DNA from: an uncultured Lachnospiraceae bacterium
GTDB lineage: Bacteria > Bacillota > Clostridia > Lachnospirales > Lachnospiraceae
DNA: 64,000 nt
Assembly (NCBI GenBank): GCA_934339365.1
Contig: CAKRHW010000008.1
Location: forward strand, 1 to 64,000
Direction: 5' to 3'
The notes beneath the pieces were generated by a model. That model saw only the letters and a program-made list of their open reading frames with translations. It was not told the DNA's origin and did no database searches. Every line of letters begins with the position of its first letter. Position 1 is the stretch's first letter. The position numbers were made by a program, and so were the translations under genes. Of this stretch, positions 33,727 to 42,484 are shown piece after piece.

Positions 33727-34868
33727 AAGTAGTAATTGCAATAGATTCTTTGAAAGGCAGTTTAAGTTCGATGGAAGCCGGACTTGCAGTAAAAAGGGGA
33801 ATTGAACGGGTATGTGCTGCCGATGTTGTAGTAAAACCTTTAGGAGATGGAGGAGAGGGAACATTTGAGGCATTATTAGAAGGACTTAGAGGAAAAAAGA
33901 GAAAGATTCAGGTTACGGGGCCGTCGGGAAGAAAAACGGAGGCACAATATGGAATCCTTGAAGATGGAAAGACAGCAGTAATAGAGATGGCACAGGCTGC
34001 CGGAATTACGAAGGTATCTGAGAATGAGAGAAATGCATTGACTGCAACGACTTATGGTGTGGGCGAAATGATTTTAGATGCAATAGAAAATGGATGTAAA
34101 AAATTTCTGATCGGAATTGGAGGAAGTGCGACGAGTGATGGTGGAACAGGAATGCTTCGTGCACTCGGAGTACGTTTTTTAAAAGAAAATGGGGAAGAAA
34201 TTGCACCGGGAATCTGTGAATTGGATCAAATTGCAAGAATTCAGACAGAGAACATGAATCGAGTCTGTAAGGAATGCGAATTTGAGATTGCCTGTGATGT
34301 AAATAATCCTTTGTACGGGGAAAATGGGGCAGTTTTTATTTTTGGACCACAAAAGGGAATCTTAAAAGAGCAGTGTGATAAGATGGATCAAAAAATGATT
34401 CATTATGCAGAGAAAACGAATGAAATAACAGGAAAAGATTTTAGTAAGGCAAAGGGAGCAGGAGCAGCAGGCGGATTAGGTTATGCCTTTCTTAGTTATT
34501 TTTCTAAGGTAAAATTAAAGTCTGGAATTACATTTGTCTTAGATGCGATTAATCTAGAAAGAGAAGTAAAGGATGCAGATTTAGTAATTACCGGGGAAGG
34601 CAGATTAGATGGACAGACCGCAATGGGAAAGGCACCGGTCGGGGTGGCGAAGCTTGCAAAGAAATATCAGGCATGCGTCATTGCACTGGCAGGAAGTGTG
34701 ACGAGTGATGCAGGGCAATGTAATGAAGAAGGAATTGACGCATTTTTTCCAATTGTCAGGGGAGTAACGAGTTTAGAAGAAGCAATGAAGCCAGAAAATG
34801 CAAAAGCAAATCTGGAAGAAACCGTAGAACAGGTAATTCGATTGTTTTTATCAGTAAGAAAAAAATAA
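33723..34868 (+). CDS. glxK: Glycerate kinase
   Basis: A 381-residue GarK/GlxK-family kinase that phosphorylates D-glycerate, feeding it into glycolysis. Landmarks: VVIAIDSLKGSLSSMEAG at the N-terminus, VKPLGDGGEGTFEALL, FLIGIGGSATSDGGTGMLRA, GAGAAGGLGYAFLSYF and DLVITGEGRLDGQTAMGKAP. ATG 33723 follows AAGGAGATTTGCCAGAA and overlaps the upstream stop. It ends just before the copper promoter and the hairpin at 34901. Confidence 0.95.
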   Translation: MKVVIAIDSLKGSLSSMEAGLAVKRGIERVCAADVVVKPLGDGGEGTFEALLEGLRGKKRKIQVTGPSGRKTEAQYGILEDGKTAVIEMAQAAGITKVSENERNALTATTYGVGEMILDAIENGCKKFLIGIGGSATSDGGTGMLRALGVRFLKENGEEIAPGICELDQIARIQTENMNRVCKECEFEIACDVNNPLYGENGAVFIFGPQKGILKEQCDKMDQKMIHYAEKTNEITGKDFSKAKGAGAAGGLGYAFLSYFSKVKLKSGITFVLDAINLEREVKDADLVITGEGRLDGQTAMGKAPVGVAKLAKKYQACVIALAGSVTSDAGQCNEEGIDAFFPIVRGVTSLEEAMKPENAKANLEETVEQVIRLFLSVRKK

Positions 34869-34869
34869 T

Positions 34870-34898
34870 TTGACAAATACCCTAAGGGGGTATATAGT
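34870..34898 (+). promoter_or_regulatory. Copper-operon promoter with embedded CsoR-like operator
   Basis: TTGACA (34870-34875), 17-bp spacer, TATAGT (34893-34898). The spacer holds the 17-bp dyad ATACCCTAAGGGGGTAT (34877-34893), which matches the GC-rich core flanked by TA typical of CsoR sites. Bound apo-CsoR would block RNA polymerase; Cu(I) would release it. The csoR gene follows. Confidence 0.85.
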
Positions 34899-34900
34899 AA

Positions 34901-34925
34901 AGGCGTTAACAGAAACGCCTTTTTT
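34901..34925 (+). terminator. Terminator hairpin at the start of the copper transcript
   Basis: AGGCGTT (34901-34907) pairs with AACGCCT (34914-34920), followed by T6. Initiation from the copper promoter is expected near 34905, inside the left arm, so only read-through from glxK could fold it. It would insulate csoR-copA from upstream transcription. Confidence 0.65.
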
Positions 34926-34951
34926 ATATTTGCAGAACAGGAGAAGGAAGC

Positions 34952-35302
34952 ATGAAGGAAGATGTAAGCAAGAATCAAATAGAGAATAAAGGAGATACTA
35001 TGGAAAATAGTGCTTGTTCTTGTTGTAAAACAACAATTCGGTCAGAGGCGGAGAGAAAGAAACTTATGAACCGGTTAAGCAGAATGGAAGGACAGATTCG
35101 TGGAATCAAAGGAATGTTAGAGCGTGATGCTTACTGCAATGATATTTTAGTACAGTCCGCTGCAGTAAGTGCGGCGATGAATGCATTTAACCGCGAGCTT
35201 CTTTCGAGTCATATTCATACCTGTGTCGTTCGTGACATTCAGGCGGGTAATACAGAGGTTGTGGATGAACTGGTAGCAACTTTACAGAAGCTGATGAAAT
35301 AG
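34952..35302 (+). CDS. csoR: Copper-sensing repressor CsoR (DUF156 family)
   Basis: A 116-residue all-helical DUF156 repressor. The Cu(I)-binding Cys-His-Cys set is present: cysteine in ERDAYCNDILVQ and the H-x3-C pair in SSHIHTCVV. The helix RLSRMEGQIRGIKGMLE is the DNA-contacting family motif. An extra N-terminal segment carries SACSCCKTT, which may bind metal. ATG 34952 (GGAGAAGGAAGC before it) and ATG 35000 (AAAGGAGATACT before it) are both good starts; the conserved core begins after the second. It heads the operon with copA and a copper chaperone. Confidence 0.93.
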   Translation: MKEDVSKNQIENKGDTMENSACSCCKTTIRSEAERKKLMNRLSRMEGQIRGIKGMLERDAYCNDILVQSAAVSAAMNAFNRELLSSHIHTCVVRDIQAGNTEVVDELVATLQKLMK

Positions 35303-35364
35303 AGACATGGGTATATCAGAAGTATTTGTCAGGTGGATTGTGGAAGAATCATGGAGGAAATAAT

Positions 35365-37665
35365 ATGGAGCAGTATAAAGTGACGGGGATGAGTTGTGCA
35401 GCATGTAGCGCAAGGGTAGAGAAAGCTGTTTCTAAAGTTCCGGGGGTAACATCGTGTACGGTGAGTCTGCTGACAAATTCTATGGCAGTAGAAGGTACAG
35501 CAGATGCCAAGACGATTATTACAGCGGTAAAACAGGCCGGATATGGAGCAAAGTTAAAGTCTGGGAATCAGGGCAAGGCACAGGCAGAACAGGAAGATGC
35601 ATTAGAAGATAAGGAGACACCGGCATTAAAGCAAAGGCTGGTTGCATCCATTGTTTTTCTGTTAATTTTAATGTATTTTTCTATGGGGCATATGATGTGG
35701 AACTGGCCACTTCCAGCATGGTTTCAGGATAATCATATTGCAATGGGTCTGGTACAGCTCTTATTAGCAGGAATTATTATGGTTATTAATCAGAAGTTTT
35801 TCATCAGTGGATTTAAGAGCTTATGGAGAAGATCTCCGAATATGGATACGCTTGTTGCAATGGGCTCTATGGCATCCTTTTTATGGAGTGTTTTTGTGTT
35901 GTTTCAGATGACAAGAGCACAGGTGGATGGCGATATGGATGCTGTCATGGATGGAATGATGAATCTGTATTTTGAGTCAGCAGCCATGATCTTAGCATTG
36001 ATTACAGTTGGAAAAATGTTAGAAGCCCATTCTAAGGGCAAGACAACAGATGCATTAAAGGGGCTTATGCGTTTATCCCCAAAGAGTGCAGTGCTTCTTA
36101 AGGATGGGAAGGAAGTAACGGTTCCTATTTCTGAGGTAAGCAAAGGAGATATTTTTGTTGTGCGTCCGGGAGAGAATGTTCCGGTAGATGGAAAGATTCT
36201 TGAGGGACACAGTGCGATTAATGAGGCGGCACTGACAGGAGAAAGTATTCCGGTTGATAAAGAAGCGGGAGATTTAGTTTCGGCAGCAACAACGAATCAG
36301 TCGGGATTTTTAAAATGTGAGGCAACCAGAGTGGGAGAGGATACAACCTTATCCCAGATTATCAAAATGGTAAGTGATGCGGCAGCAACGAAGGCACCGA
36401 TTGCAAAAATAGCAGATAAAGTATCCGGAGTTTTTGTTCCGACGGCCATTTTGTTAGCGGTCATTACGACAATTGTCTGGTGTCTTGTGGGGCAAAGCTT
36501 TGGTTATGCACTTGCAAGAGGAATTTCAGTATTGGTAATCAGTTGTCCTTGTGCTTTAGGACTTGCAACGCCGGTTGCAATCATGGTCGGAAATGGAATT
36601 GGAGCAAAAAACGGAATTTTATTTAAAACAGCGGTATCCTTAGAAGAGACAGGAAAAGTGCAAATTGTTGCATTAGATAAAACCGGAACCATTACAAGTG
36701 GAGAACCAAAAGTAACGGATATCATTCCGGCAAATGGGATTTCAGAGGAGCAGCTTTTGCGTGAGGCGGCAATTCTAGAACAAAGAAGTGAACATCCACT
36801 TGCAAAAGCCATTATGGAACTGGCAGAGACAAAGAAGATAGCATTAGAAGAAGTTACGGATTTTGAAGCTCTTGCAGGAAATGGATTGCAGGCAGTCTGG
36901 AATGGAGAAACATTGCTTGGTGGAAGCATGAAATTTATCAGTAGTCAGATTCCACTAGAAAAAGAATTAAAAGAGCAGGCACAGACATTTGCAAAACAAG
37001 GGAAAACGCCTCTTTTATTTATAAGAGGAAAGAAACTTACAGGTATGATTGCAGTTGCAGATGTCATAAAAGAAGATAGTCCACAGGCGGTAAAAGAGTT
37101 ACAGAATATGGGCATACAGGTAGTGATGTTAACGGGCGATAATGAAAATACTGCAAATGCCATTGGAACACAGGCAGGTGTAAATCAGGTAATTGCCGGA
37201 GTGCTGCCGGATCAGAAAGAGGCTGTTATTCGTAAATTAAACGAATATGGCAAGGTAGCCATGGTCGGAGATGGAATCAATGATGCTCCTGCACTGACAA
37301 AAGCAGATGTAGGAATTGCAATTGGTGCAGGTACCGATATTGCAAGAGATGCAGCAGATCTTGTCTTAATGAAGAGCAGGCTGAGTGATGTGCCGGCAGC
37401 CATTCGTTTAAGCAGAGCGACAAGAAAAAATATACATGAGAATCTGTTCTGGGCATTTATTTACAATATTATTGGAATCCCGTTAGCAGCGGGAGTGTGG
37501 ATTCCACTCTTTGGCTGGACATTGAATCCAATGTTTGGAGCATTTGCCATGAGTCTTTCAAGCTTCTGCGTAGTATCGAATGCCTTGCGTCTGAATTTTG
37601 TAAAAATCAAAGACAGCAGCCACGATAAAAAAATTAAAAATTCGGTAACAATACCAAAAATCTAG
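35365..37665 (+). CDS. copA: Copper-exporting P1B-type ATPase CopA
   Basis: A 766-residue Cu(I) efflux pump. One N-terminal heavy-metal domain carries GMSCAACSARVEKA; eight membrane helices include the CPC motif in VISCPCALGLATP; the actuator has ALTGESIPVDKEAG; the phosphorylation site is DKTGTITSGEP; the hinge is MVGDGINDAPALTKAD. An HP locus in EQRSEHPLAKAIME completes the P1B signature. ATG 35365 follows ATGGAGGAAATAAT; the longer frame from 35326 lacks a good start. Regulated by CsoR through the promoter at 34870. Confidence 0.96.
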   Translation: MEQYKVTGMSCAACSARVEKAVSKVPGVTSCTVSLLTNSMAVEGTADAKTIITAVKQAGYGAKLKSGNQGKAQAEQEDALEDKETPALKQRLVASIVFLLILMYFSMGHMMWNWPLPAWFQDNHIAMGLVQLLLAGIIMVINQKFFISGFKSLWRRSPNMDTLVAMGSMASFLWSVFVLFQMTRAQVDGDMDAVMDGMMNLYFESAAMILALITVGKMLEAHSKGKTTDALKGLMRLSPKSAVLLKDGKEVTVPISEVSKGDIFVVRPGENVPVDGKILEGHSAINEAALTGESIPVDKEAGDLVSAATTNQSGFLKCEATRVGEDTTLSQIIKMVSDAAATKAPIAKIADKVSGVFVPTAILLAVITTIVWCLVGQSFGYALARGISVLVISCPCALGLATPVAIMVGNGIGAKNGILFKTAVSLEETGKVQIVALDKTGTITSGEPKVTDIIPANGISEEQLLREAAILEQRSEHPLAKAIMELAETKKIALEEVTDFEALAGNGLQAVWNGETLLGGSMKFISSQIPLEKELKEQAQTFAKQGKTPLLFIRGKKLTGMIAVADVIKEDSPQAVKELQNMGIQVVMLTGDNENTANAIGTQAGVNQVIAGVLPDQKEAVIRKLNEYGKVAMVGDGINDAPALTKADVGIAIGAGTDIARDAADLVLMKSRLSDVPAAIRLSRATRKNIHENLFWAFIYNIIGIPLAAGVWIPLFGWTLNPMFGAFAMSLSSFCVVSNALRLNFVKIKDSSHDKKIKNSVTIPKI

Positions 37666-37688
37666 AAGAAAGAAAAGAGGAAAAAATT

Positions 37689-37943
37689 ATGATTAAAACA
37701 ACATTAACAATTGATGGAATGATGTGTGGAATGTGTGAAAGCCACGTAAATGATGCAATTAGAAAAGAATTTCAGGTGAAGAAAGTAAATTCTTCTCATA
37801 GCAAAGGAAAAACAGAAATTATATCAGAAGAGGCATTAGATGAGGGAAAATTAAAGTCAGTAATTGCTGAAACTGGTTATGAATTAAAAGGAATTGAAAC
37901 AGAACCATATGAGAAAAAGAAATTCTCATTTTTCAAAAAATAA
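37689..37943 (+). CDS. copZ: CopZ-like heavy-metal-associated domain protein
   Basis: An 84-residue cytoplasmic HMA domain with the metal site GMMCGMCESHV and a beta-alpha-beta pattern ending in IAETGYELKGIE. A basic tail (EKKKFSFFKK) is extra. It would carry Cu(I) to CopA. It follows copA by 23 bp. The methionine-rich MMCGMC variant of the usual CxxC site is worth noting. Confidence 0.85.
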   Translation: MIKTTLTIDGMMCGMCESHVNDAIRKEFQVKKVNSSHSKGKTEIISEEALDEGKLKSVIAETGYELKGIETEPYEKKKFSFFKK

Positions 37944-37961
37944 AAGTTTTTGTCTTCCTTT

Positions 37962-38054
37962 TATTCCGGCAGGGTTCTTTTAGTGGGAATTAATTATGAT
38001 AAAGACAAGAAACATACCTGTGTGATTGAAGAAGTTGATAAGAAATCATATTGA
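37962..38054 (+). pseudogene. C-terminal relic of an AAA-ATPase/PD-(D/E)XK (DUF1703-type) gene
   Basis: The frame reads GRVLLVGINYDKDKKHTC then VIEEVDKKSY and stops at 38052-38054. VLLVGINYD near the C-terminus is characteristic of ATP-binding proteins with a PD-(D/E)XK nuclease-like domain. Nothing else of the gene remains; copZ ends just before. The stop overlaps the next promoter. Confidence 0.5.
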
Positions 38055-38079
38055 GTGGGAATCAAAATTGTGGTAAAAT
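38051..38079 (+). promoter_or_regulatory. Promoter of the formate/nitrite-type transporter gene
   Basis: TTGAGT (38051-38056), 17-bp spacer, TAAAAT (38074-38079), about 110 bp upstream of ATG 38188. Confidence 0.55.
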
Positions 38080-38187
38080 AAATCATGTCTGTCGGGTCAA
38101 AAGTTCAAACGAATATGCAGGCAGCAATGGCAGATGAACTTCTTGATTCGAAATTATACTACTGAAAGAAGAAAAGAGGATTTAGAG

Positions 38188-39036
38188 ATGGAAGGTAATT
38201 TTTTTACACCAGAGCAGATTCATGGAAATATGACCAAGGCCTCTGTTAAGAAGACAAAGTACACGATTCCACAGTTGATTATGTTAGGATTTATGGCGGG
38301 GATTTGTATTGCACTTGGAGCAGAAGCAAGTAATGTTGCTATGCATGGAATTTCACATGTCGGAATTTCAAGAGTGATTGCAGGAGCTGTGTTTCCGGTA
38401 GGTTTGATTACATTGCTGTTATTAGGTGGAGAATTATTTACAGGAAATACAATGATGTTGATGGGACTTGTAGATCGAAGAATTCATTTGTCCGGAATGC
38501 TAAAGAACTGGTTTTTTGTTTTTGTATCTAATTTTGTGGGTGGCGTTTTTATTGCCTACATTGTAAGCCAGACAGGACAGTGGAATTATTCCGATAATCT
38601 TTTAGGTGCGATGACGATTAAGATTGCATTAGGAAAGGTTACACTGAGTCCATGGACAGCAATCTGCTCAGGAATTATGTGCAATATTTTTGTTTGCGCT
38701 GCGGTACTGATTGCCAGTGGAGCACAGAATATGATTGGAAAGATTTTTGGTTCCTTTTTCCCTATTTTTGCATTTGTTATTTCTGGATTTGAACACTGTG
38801 TTGCCAATATGTACTATATTCCGGCAGGCATTATGGCAAGTCATAATGCAGCATATGTTGAAAAGGCAAAAGAAGCATATGGAATTACAGCAAGCCAGCT
38901 TTCCCAGCTGACAGTGGGACATTTCCTTTATGATAATCTGCTTTATGTTACCATTGGAAATATCATTGGCGGTGGAGTTATTGTTGGTTTAATGTATTAT
39001 TTTGTATTTGTTCGTAAAATTGGAAAAGCAAAATAA
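38188..39036 (+). CDS. Formate/nitrite transporter (FNT) family channel
   Basis: A 282-residue pentameric-channel protein with six membrane helices. FNT features: GFMAGICIALGAEASNVAMH, LLLGGELFTGNTMMLMGL and ISGFEHCVANMYYIPAG, the last holding the gating/substrate histidine region. In a fermentative anaerobe it most likely exports or imports formate, but nitrite or hydrosulfide members look alike. ATG 38188 follows AGGATTTAGAG. It stands alone behind its own promoter, 27 bp before the next gene. Confidence 0.92.
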   Translation: MEGNFFTPEQIHGNMTKASVKKTKYTIPQLIMLGFMAGICIALGAEASNVAMHGISHVGISRVIAGAVFPVGLITLLLLGGELFTGNTMMLMGLVDRRIHLSGMLKNWFFVFVSNFVGGVFIAYIVSQTGQWNYSDNLLGAMTIKIALGKVTLSPWTAICSGIMCNIFVCAAVLIASGAQNMIGKIFGSFFPIFAFVISGFEHCVANMYYIPAGIMASHNAAYVEKAKEAYGITASQLSQLTVGHFLYDNLLYVTIGNIIGGGVIVGLMYYFVFVRKIGKAK

Positions 39037-39062
39037 AAACAAGTCAGAAAAGTGGAGGAAAA

Positions 39063-40166
39063 ATGTATTTAGAACAGGATTTGGTTGCAATTGCCAAAAG
39101 AGAGAATAATCAGAAGAGAAATTATCTGGTTGTGAACAGATTACAGGGGAAGCACGTCCGGGTGAGCCCGAAGAAAACGATGGAGTTATTTTCATCGCTT
39201 GGTGACCAGATTTACAAAAAATATCATACCGAGAGGCTTTTATTGATTGGGTTTGCAGAGACTGCAACTGCAATCGGTGCTGCATTGGCAGTACAGCTGA
39301 ATTCTTATTATATTCAGACTACCAGGGAAAATATCCCTGGAGCTGAATATTTTTATTTTTCAGAATCACATAGCCATGCAACAGAACAAAAGTTAGTAAA
39401 AAATGAGTTAGACCGTATGATTCATCTGGTGGATCGGATTCTTTTTATCGAAGATGAGGTGACAACCGGCAACACCATTTATAAGATTATCCAACTGATG
39501 AAGAAGCAGTATGGGAAACAACTGAATTTTTCAGTGGCCTCGCTATTAAATGGGATGAATCGGGAAGCAGAAGCTTTTTATGAGCAGGAAAAAATAGAAA
39601 CCTTATATCTTGTGAAAACGAATCATGACAGATATTCGGAAATAGCAGGAAAGTACTTAGGAAACGGTTCTTATCACAAAGAGGGAACGGTATATGGATT
39701 AACAGTGCAGAACATCGATGTAAACTGTGGATATGAAAATGCAAGAAGGCTGGTAAGTGGGAAAAGTTATGAGCACGCATGTGAACAGCTATATACAGAG
39801 ATTGCGAGACAGGTATTATTTCATGGGCATGAAAGTGTTTTAGTTTTAGGAACAGAGGAATTTATGTATCCGCCATTTTATGTAGCACGAAGAATAGAAG
39901 AAAATGGTTTGGATGTCCGTTTTCATGCAACGACGAGAAGTCCCATTGAGGTTAGCTTAGAGACAGAGTATCCGTTGCATGAAAGATATGAGCTGCTTAG
40001 TCTTTATGAGGAAAGCAGAAGAACTTTTGTATATGATTTAAAAAAGTATGATAAGGTTTTGATTATTACGGATGCGGTGAAAGCATCCAAACAGGCAGTA
40101 GAGACGTTACTTCATGCACTGGATTTAGCCGGCAATCAAGAAGTATATTTCATAAACTGGAGATAA
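39063..40166 (+). CDS. Phosphoribosyltransferase/TRSP-domain protein of the Ter-associated module
   Basis: A 367-residue protein. The N-terminal PRTase_2-type domain has the PRPP loop in RILFIEDEVTTGNTIYKI and LLLIGFAETATAIGAALA; the C-terminal half resembles the TRSP domain (VLVLGTEEFMYPPFYVARRI; HATTRSPIEVSLETEYPLHE). These proteins occur with TerD/TelA genes in a predicted biosynthetic module thought to make a nucleoside-like compound. Context agrees: StiP, HpcH-like, YceG, TelA and TerD genes follow. The reaction is unproven. Confidence 0.85.
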   Translation: MYLEQDLVAIAKRENNQKRNYLVVNRLQGKHVRVSPKKTMELFSSLGDQIYKKYHTERLLLIGFAETATAIGAALAVQLNSYYIQTTRENIPGAEYFYFSESHSHATEQKLVKNELDRMIHLVDRILFIEDEVTTGNTIYKIIQLMKKQYGKQLNFSVASLLNGMNREAEAFYEQEKIETLYLVKTNHDRYSEIAGKYLGNGSYHKEGTVYGLTVQNIDVNCGYENARRLVSGKSYEHACEQLYTEIARQVLFHGHESVLVLGTEEFMYPPFYVARRIEENGLDVRFHATTRSPIEVSLETEYPLHERYELLSLYEESRRTFVYDLKKYDKVLIITDAVKASKQAVETLLHALDLAGNQEVYFINWR

Positions 40167-40230
40167 CATAGAAATTAGAAAATGATGTTACATCATTGGA
40201 GTGATAAATGTATGAAGGGAGAAAAGGTAG

Positions 40231-41328
40231 TTGAGAAGTTCATATAGCAAAGAGGATGTTATTCTTTTATTGAAGGACATTACCGGACTGGTAGAACCGC
40301 AGTCTACAGAAGAAAGAGAACGGCAGATACAGGCAGGCAGACATTATTGCGAGATGCTGCCGATTGAATATGTACCGAGTCAGGAATATATGAGAGTATA
40401 TGAAGAATCATTGGCAATCTATGCAGACAGTGTTGCAGAGGCAATTGGCAGACTGGCAGAAAAAATAATAGCGGAAAGAGGCAAGAATGTGGTTTTGGTA
40501 TCTCTTGCACGAGCGGGCATTCCAATTGGAATTCTGTTAAAAAGATATATCAAAAAAAGATACCAGACAGAAGTTGCCCATTATTCCATTTCGATTATTC
40601 GTGGAAAGGGAATTGATGATCAGGCGATGCAATATTTGCTGAAACATTATAAGCCGGAGAATCTGATGTTTGTAGACGGATGGGTTGGAAAGGGTGCGAT
40701 ACTGCATGAACTTCAGAAAGCAATTTCTGCGTATGAAGGAGTATCACCTGAAATTGCTGTTGTGGCAGATCCGGCATATGTCACAAGACTTTGTGGAACA
40801 CATGAGGATATTTTAATTCCAAGTGCCTGCTTAAATAGTACAGTCTGTGGATTAGTCAGCCGGACATTTTTAAGAGACGATATTATCAAACCCGGGGATT
40901 TCCATGGAGCAGTATACTATGGGGAATTAAAGGATGCGGATTTGTCGTATGAATTTATACATACGATAGAAGCAGCTTTTTCATATCCTGAGAAAGAAAA
41001 TGTAGAAAAAAAAGAGCTATGTGAGCAGGAAACTCACACAGCCTTTGAAATAGAACATCTGACGAATCCAGGAATGGAGGAAGTGAAAGCAATTGCAAAG
41101 GAATTTGATATTCAGGATATTAATCTGGTAAAACCAGGCATTGGTGAGGCAACCAGAGTCCTTTTGCGTCGTGTTCCCTGGAAAATACTAATTGCTGAGG
41201 ATGGAATGGAACAAAAAGAGCTTGCACATCTCATTCGTCTGGCAAAAGAAAAACATGTGCCGGTATGTACATATCCGTTAAAACATTATAAGGCATGTGG
41301 GTTAATCAAAAAAATAGCAGATGCTTAA
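40231..41328 (+). CDS. StiP-type (cysteine protease-like) protein with C-terminal PELOTA RNA-binding domain
   Basis: A 365-residue protein of the Ter-associated module. The large N-terminal domain (about 1-270) carries LVSLARAGIPIGILLKRYI, FVDGWVGKGAILHELQKA and IPSACLNSTVCGLVSRTF, typical of the StiP family (annotated as cysteine protease-like, related to phosphoribosyltransferases). The last ~85 residues (NLVKPGIGEATRVLLRR ... LIRLAKEKHVPVCTYP) form a PELOTA/L7Ae-like fold. The start appears to be TTG 40231 after GAAGGGAGAAAAGG; no ATG is in frame nearby. Confidence 0.8.
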   Translation: MRSSYSKEDVILLLKDITGLVEPQSTEERERQIQAGRHYCEMLPIEYVPSQEYMRVYEESLAIYADSVAEAIGRLAEKIIAERGKNVVLVSLARAGIPIGILLKRYIKKRYQTEVAHYSISIIRGKGIDDQAMQYLLKHYKPENLMFVDGWVGKGAILHELQKAISAYEGVSPEIAVVADPAYVTRLCGTHEDILIPSACLNSTVCGLVSRTFLRDDIIKPGDFHGAVYYGELKDADLSYEFIHTIEAAFSYPEKENVEKKELCEQETHTAFEIEHLTNPGMEEVKAIAKEFDIQDINLVKPGIGEATRVLLRRVPWKILIAEDGMEQKELAHLIRLAKEKHVPVCTYPLKHYKACGLIKKIADA

Positions 41329-42287
41329 GAACGGATTCCATAAGTTTTCGCAAGCAGAAGTGTTCGCATTGCCCAGTTGGTATGTGTTTTATATTCGTTC
41401 ATTCGTTCTTTGGACGCATTTGCAGAAACGAAAGAAGAAGAGGATTCATCCCAGTTTAGAATGGATTTTGCATCTTCATAATCATTAGAAGAGACCTGAT
41501 ATGCCTGATTTATGACAGGAATCTGCTTTGGATGAATAGCAGTTTTTCCGATAAATCCGCATAGACGGTCTTCTTTTAATTCGTGTAAAAGTCCACTTTC
41601 CCACAGGGGACCGTTATAATATTCCCAGACAGGACCAGAAACAATATAATCCCTGGCAAAGACAGTTACAATATCGGTAAGAAGCTGTGCAACAGGCCGC
41701 AACTGATAAATGGATTCGTCAGCATGACGACGGAAACCAAAAGCATGGCACAGGTCATTTCCACCGACACGTACATTTAAAATTCGATCAGAAACAGCAT
41801 CTATTTTGTCCTTTAAAGAAGATAGCATCTGATAGCGGGAAGTGGGAAAAATCATTTCTGAACTTTCTAAAATCGGCATTAAAAAAAAGGCAGTATGAAA
41901 ATCTGCATTTGTTTTTAATAAGATATCAATATAAGCATCTCCGGTTGAAAGGGAGAATTTAGGGGCGATAAATCCGGTTACAATATCACGTGATTCCTGC
42001 ATGCGATGTGTTAAATGATAGATTTGTTCAGGTGTCCGGACCCGGATGAAAATCTGTGGCAGAAAGAAATCAGAGCTTTGTCTGGCTGTATGAATCTGTT
42101 TTAGAGATTGTAATAATATCTGTTCTGCTTCTAAAACGCAGGAATCTTTAATTGTATCTTCTAAGCAGAATGCCAGGGAAAAATGTCCGCCAAACTGGTT
42201 ATGAATCAAAGAGTCAGCGATTGTTTTATGATTCGCAGGACAATATAACAAAGGTCCTACCTGATAAGCGTCTATTGAAAAATTCAT
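41325..42287 (-). CDS. HpcH/HpaI aldolase / CitE-like lyase of the Ter-associated module
   Basis: A 320-residue TIM-barrel protein of the HpcH/HpaI-CitE superfamily. Seen: LLYCPANHKTIADSLI, AFCLEDTIKDSCVLEAE (metal-ligand acidic region), QIFIRVRTPEQI, RVGGNDLCHAFGFRR and GFIGKTAIHPKQIPVI. The last is the hallmark CitE-type motif. It is on the opposite strand, converging on the StiP gene (4-nt overlap of 3' ends) and diverging from yceG. The start is ATG 42287 behind TTTGGAGGAATTAGAAT. Its substrate in this module is unknown. Confidence 0.85.
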   Translation of the reverse strand: MNFSIDAYQVGPLLYCPANHKTIADSLIHNQFGGHFSLAFCLEDTIKDSCVLEAEQILLQSLKQIHTARQSSDFFLPQIFIRVRTPEQIYHLTHRMQESRDIVTGFIAPKFSLSTGDAYIDILLKTNADFHTAFFLMPILESSEMIFPTSRYQMLSSLKDKIDAVSDRILNVRVGGNDLCHAFGFRRHADESIYQLRPVAQLLTDIVTVFARDYIVSGPVWEYYNGPLWESGLLHELKEDRLCGFIGKTAIHPKQIPVINQAYQVSSNDYEDAKSILNWDESSSSFVSANASKERMNEYKTHTNWAMRTLLLAKTYGIRS

Positions 42288-42318
42288 ATTCTAATTCCTC
42301 CAAATAATTAAAATATGT

Positions 42319-42334
42319 TGTCTGAAATTAGACA
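42319..42334. promoter_or_regulatory. Palindrome in the divergent promoter region
   Basis: Perfect 5-bp arms TGTCT-GAAATT-AGACA, about 32 bp upstream of the minus-strand ATG at 42287 and 85 bp before the plus-strand -35. Probably an operator or a hairpin in the minus-strand leader; the cognate regulator is unknown. Confidence 0.4.
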
Positions 42335-42418
42335 GCATGAGATAAGTATATCATCATTTGAGAGAAAATGGTAGGAAAAATAGGCAGTGTGAACAGAAAC
42401 AGAATCAGAAAATATCTT

Positions 42419-42447
42419 TTGACCGTCTTATTAGACTATGGTACAAT
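42419..42447 (+). promoter_or_regulatory. Sigma-A promoter of the yceG-telA-terD operon
   Basis: TTGACC (42419-42424), 17-bp spacer, TACAAT (42442-42447), about 37 bp before ATG 42485. The ribosome site AAAGGTGATGAGAAGCGT follows. Confidence 0.8.
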
Positions 42448-42484
42448 GAGGACAAGTTAAAAATATAAAGGTGATGAGAAGCGT

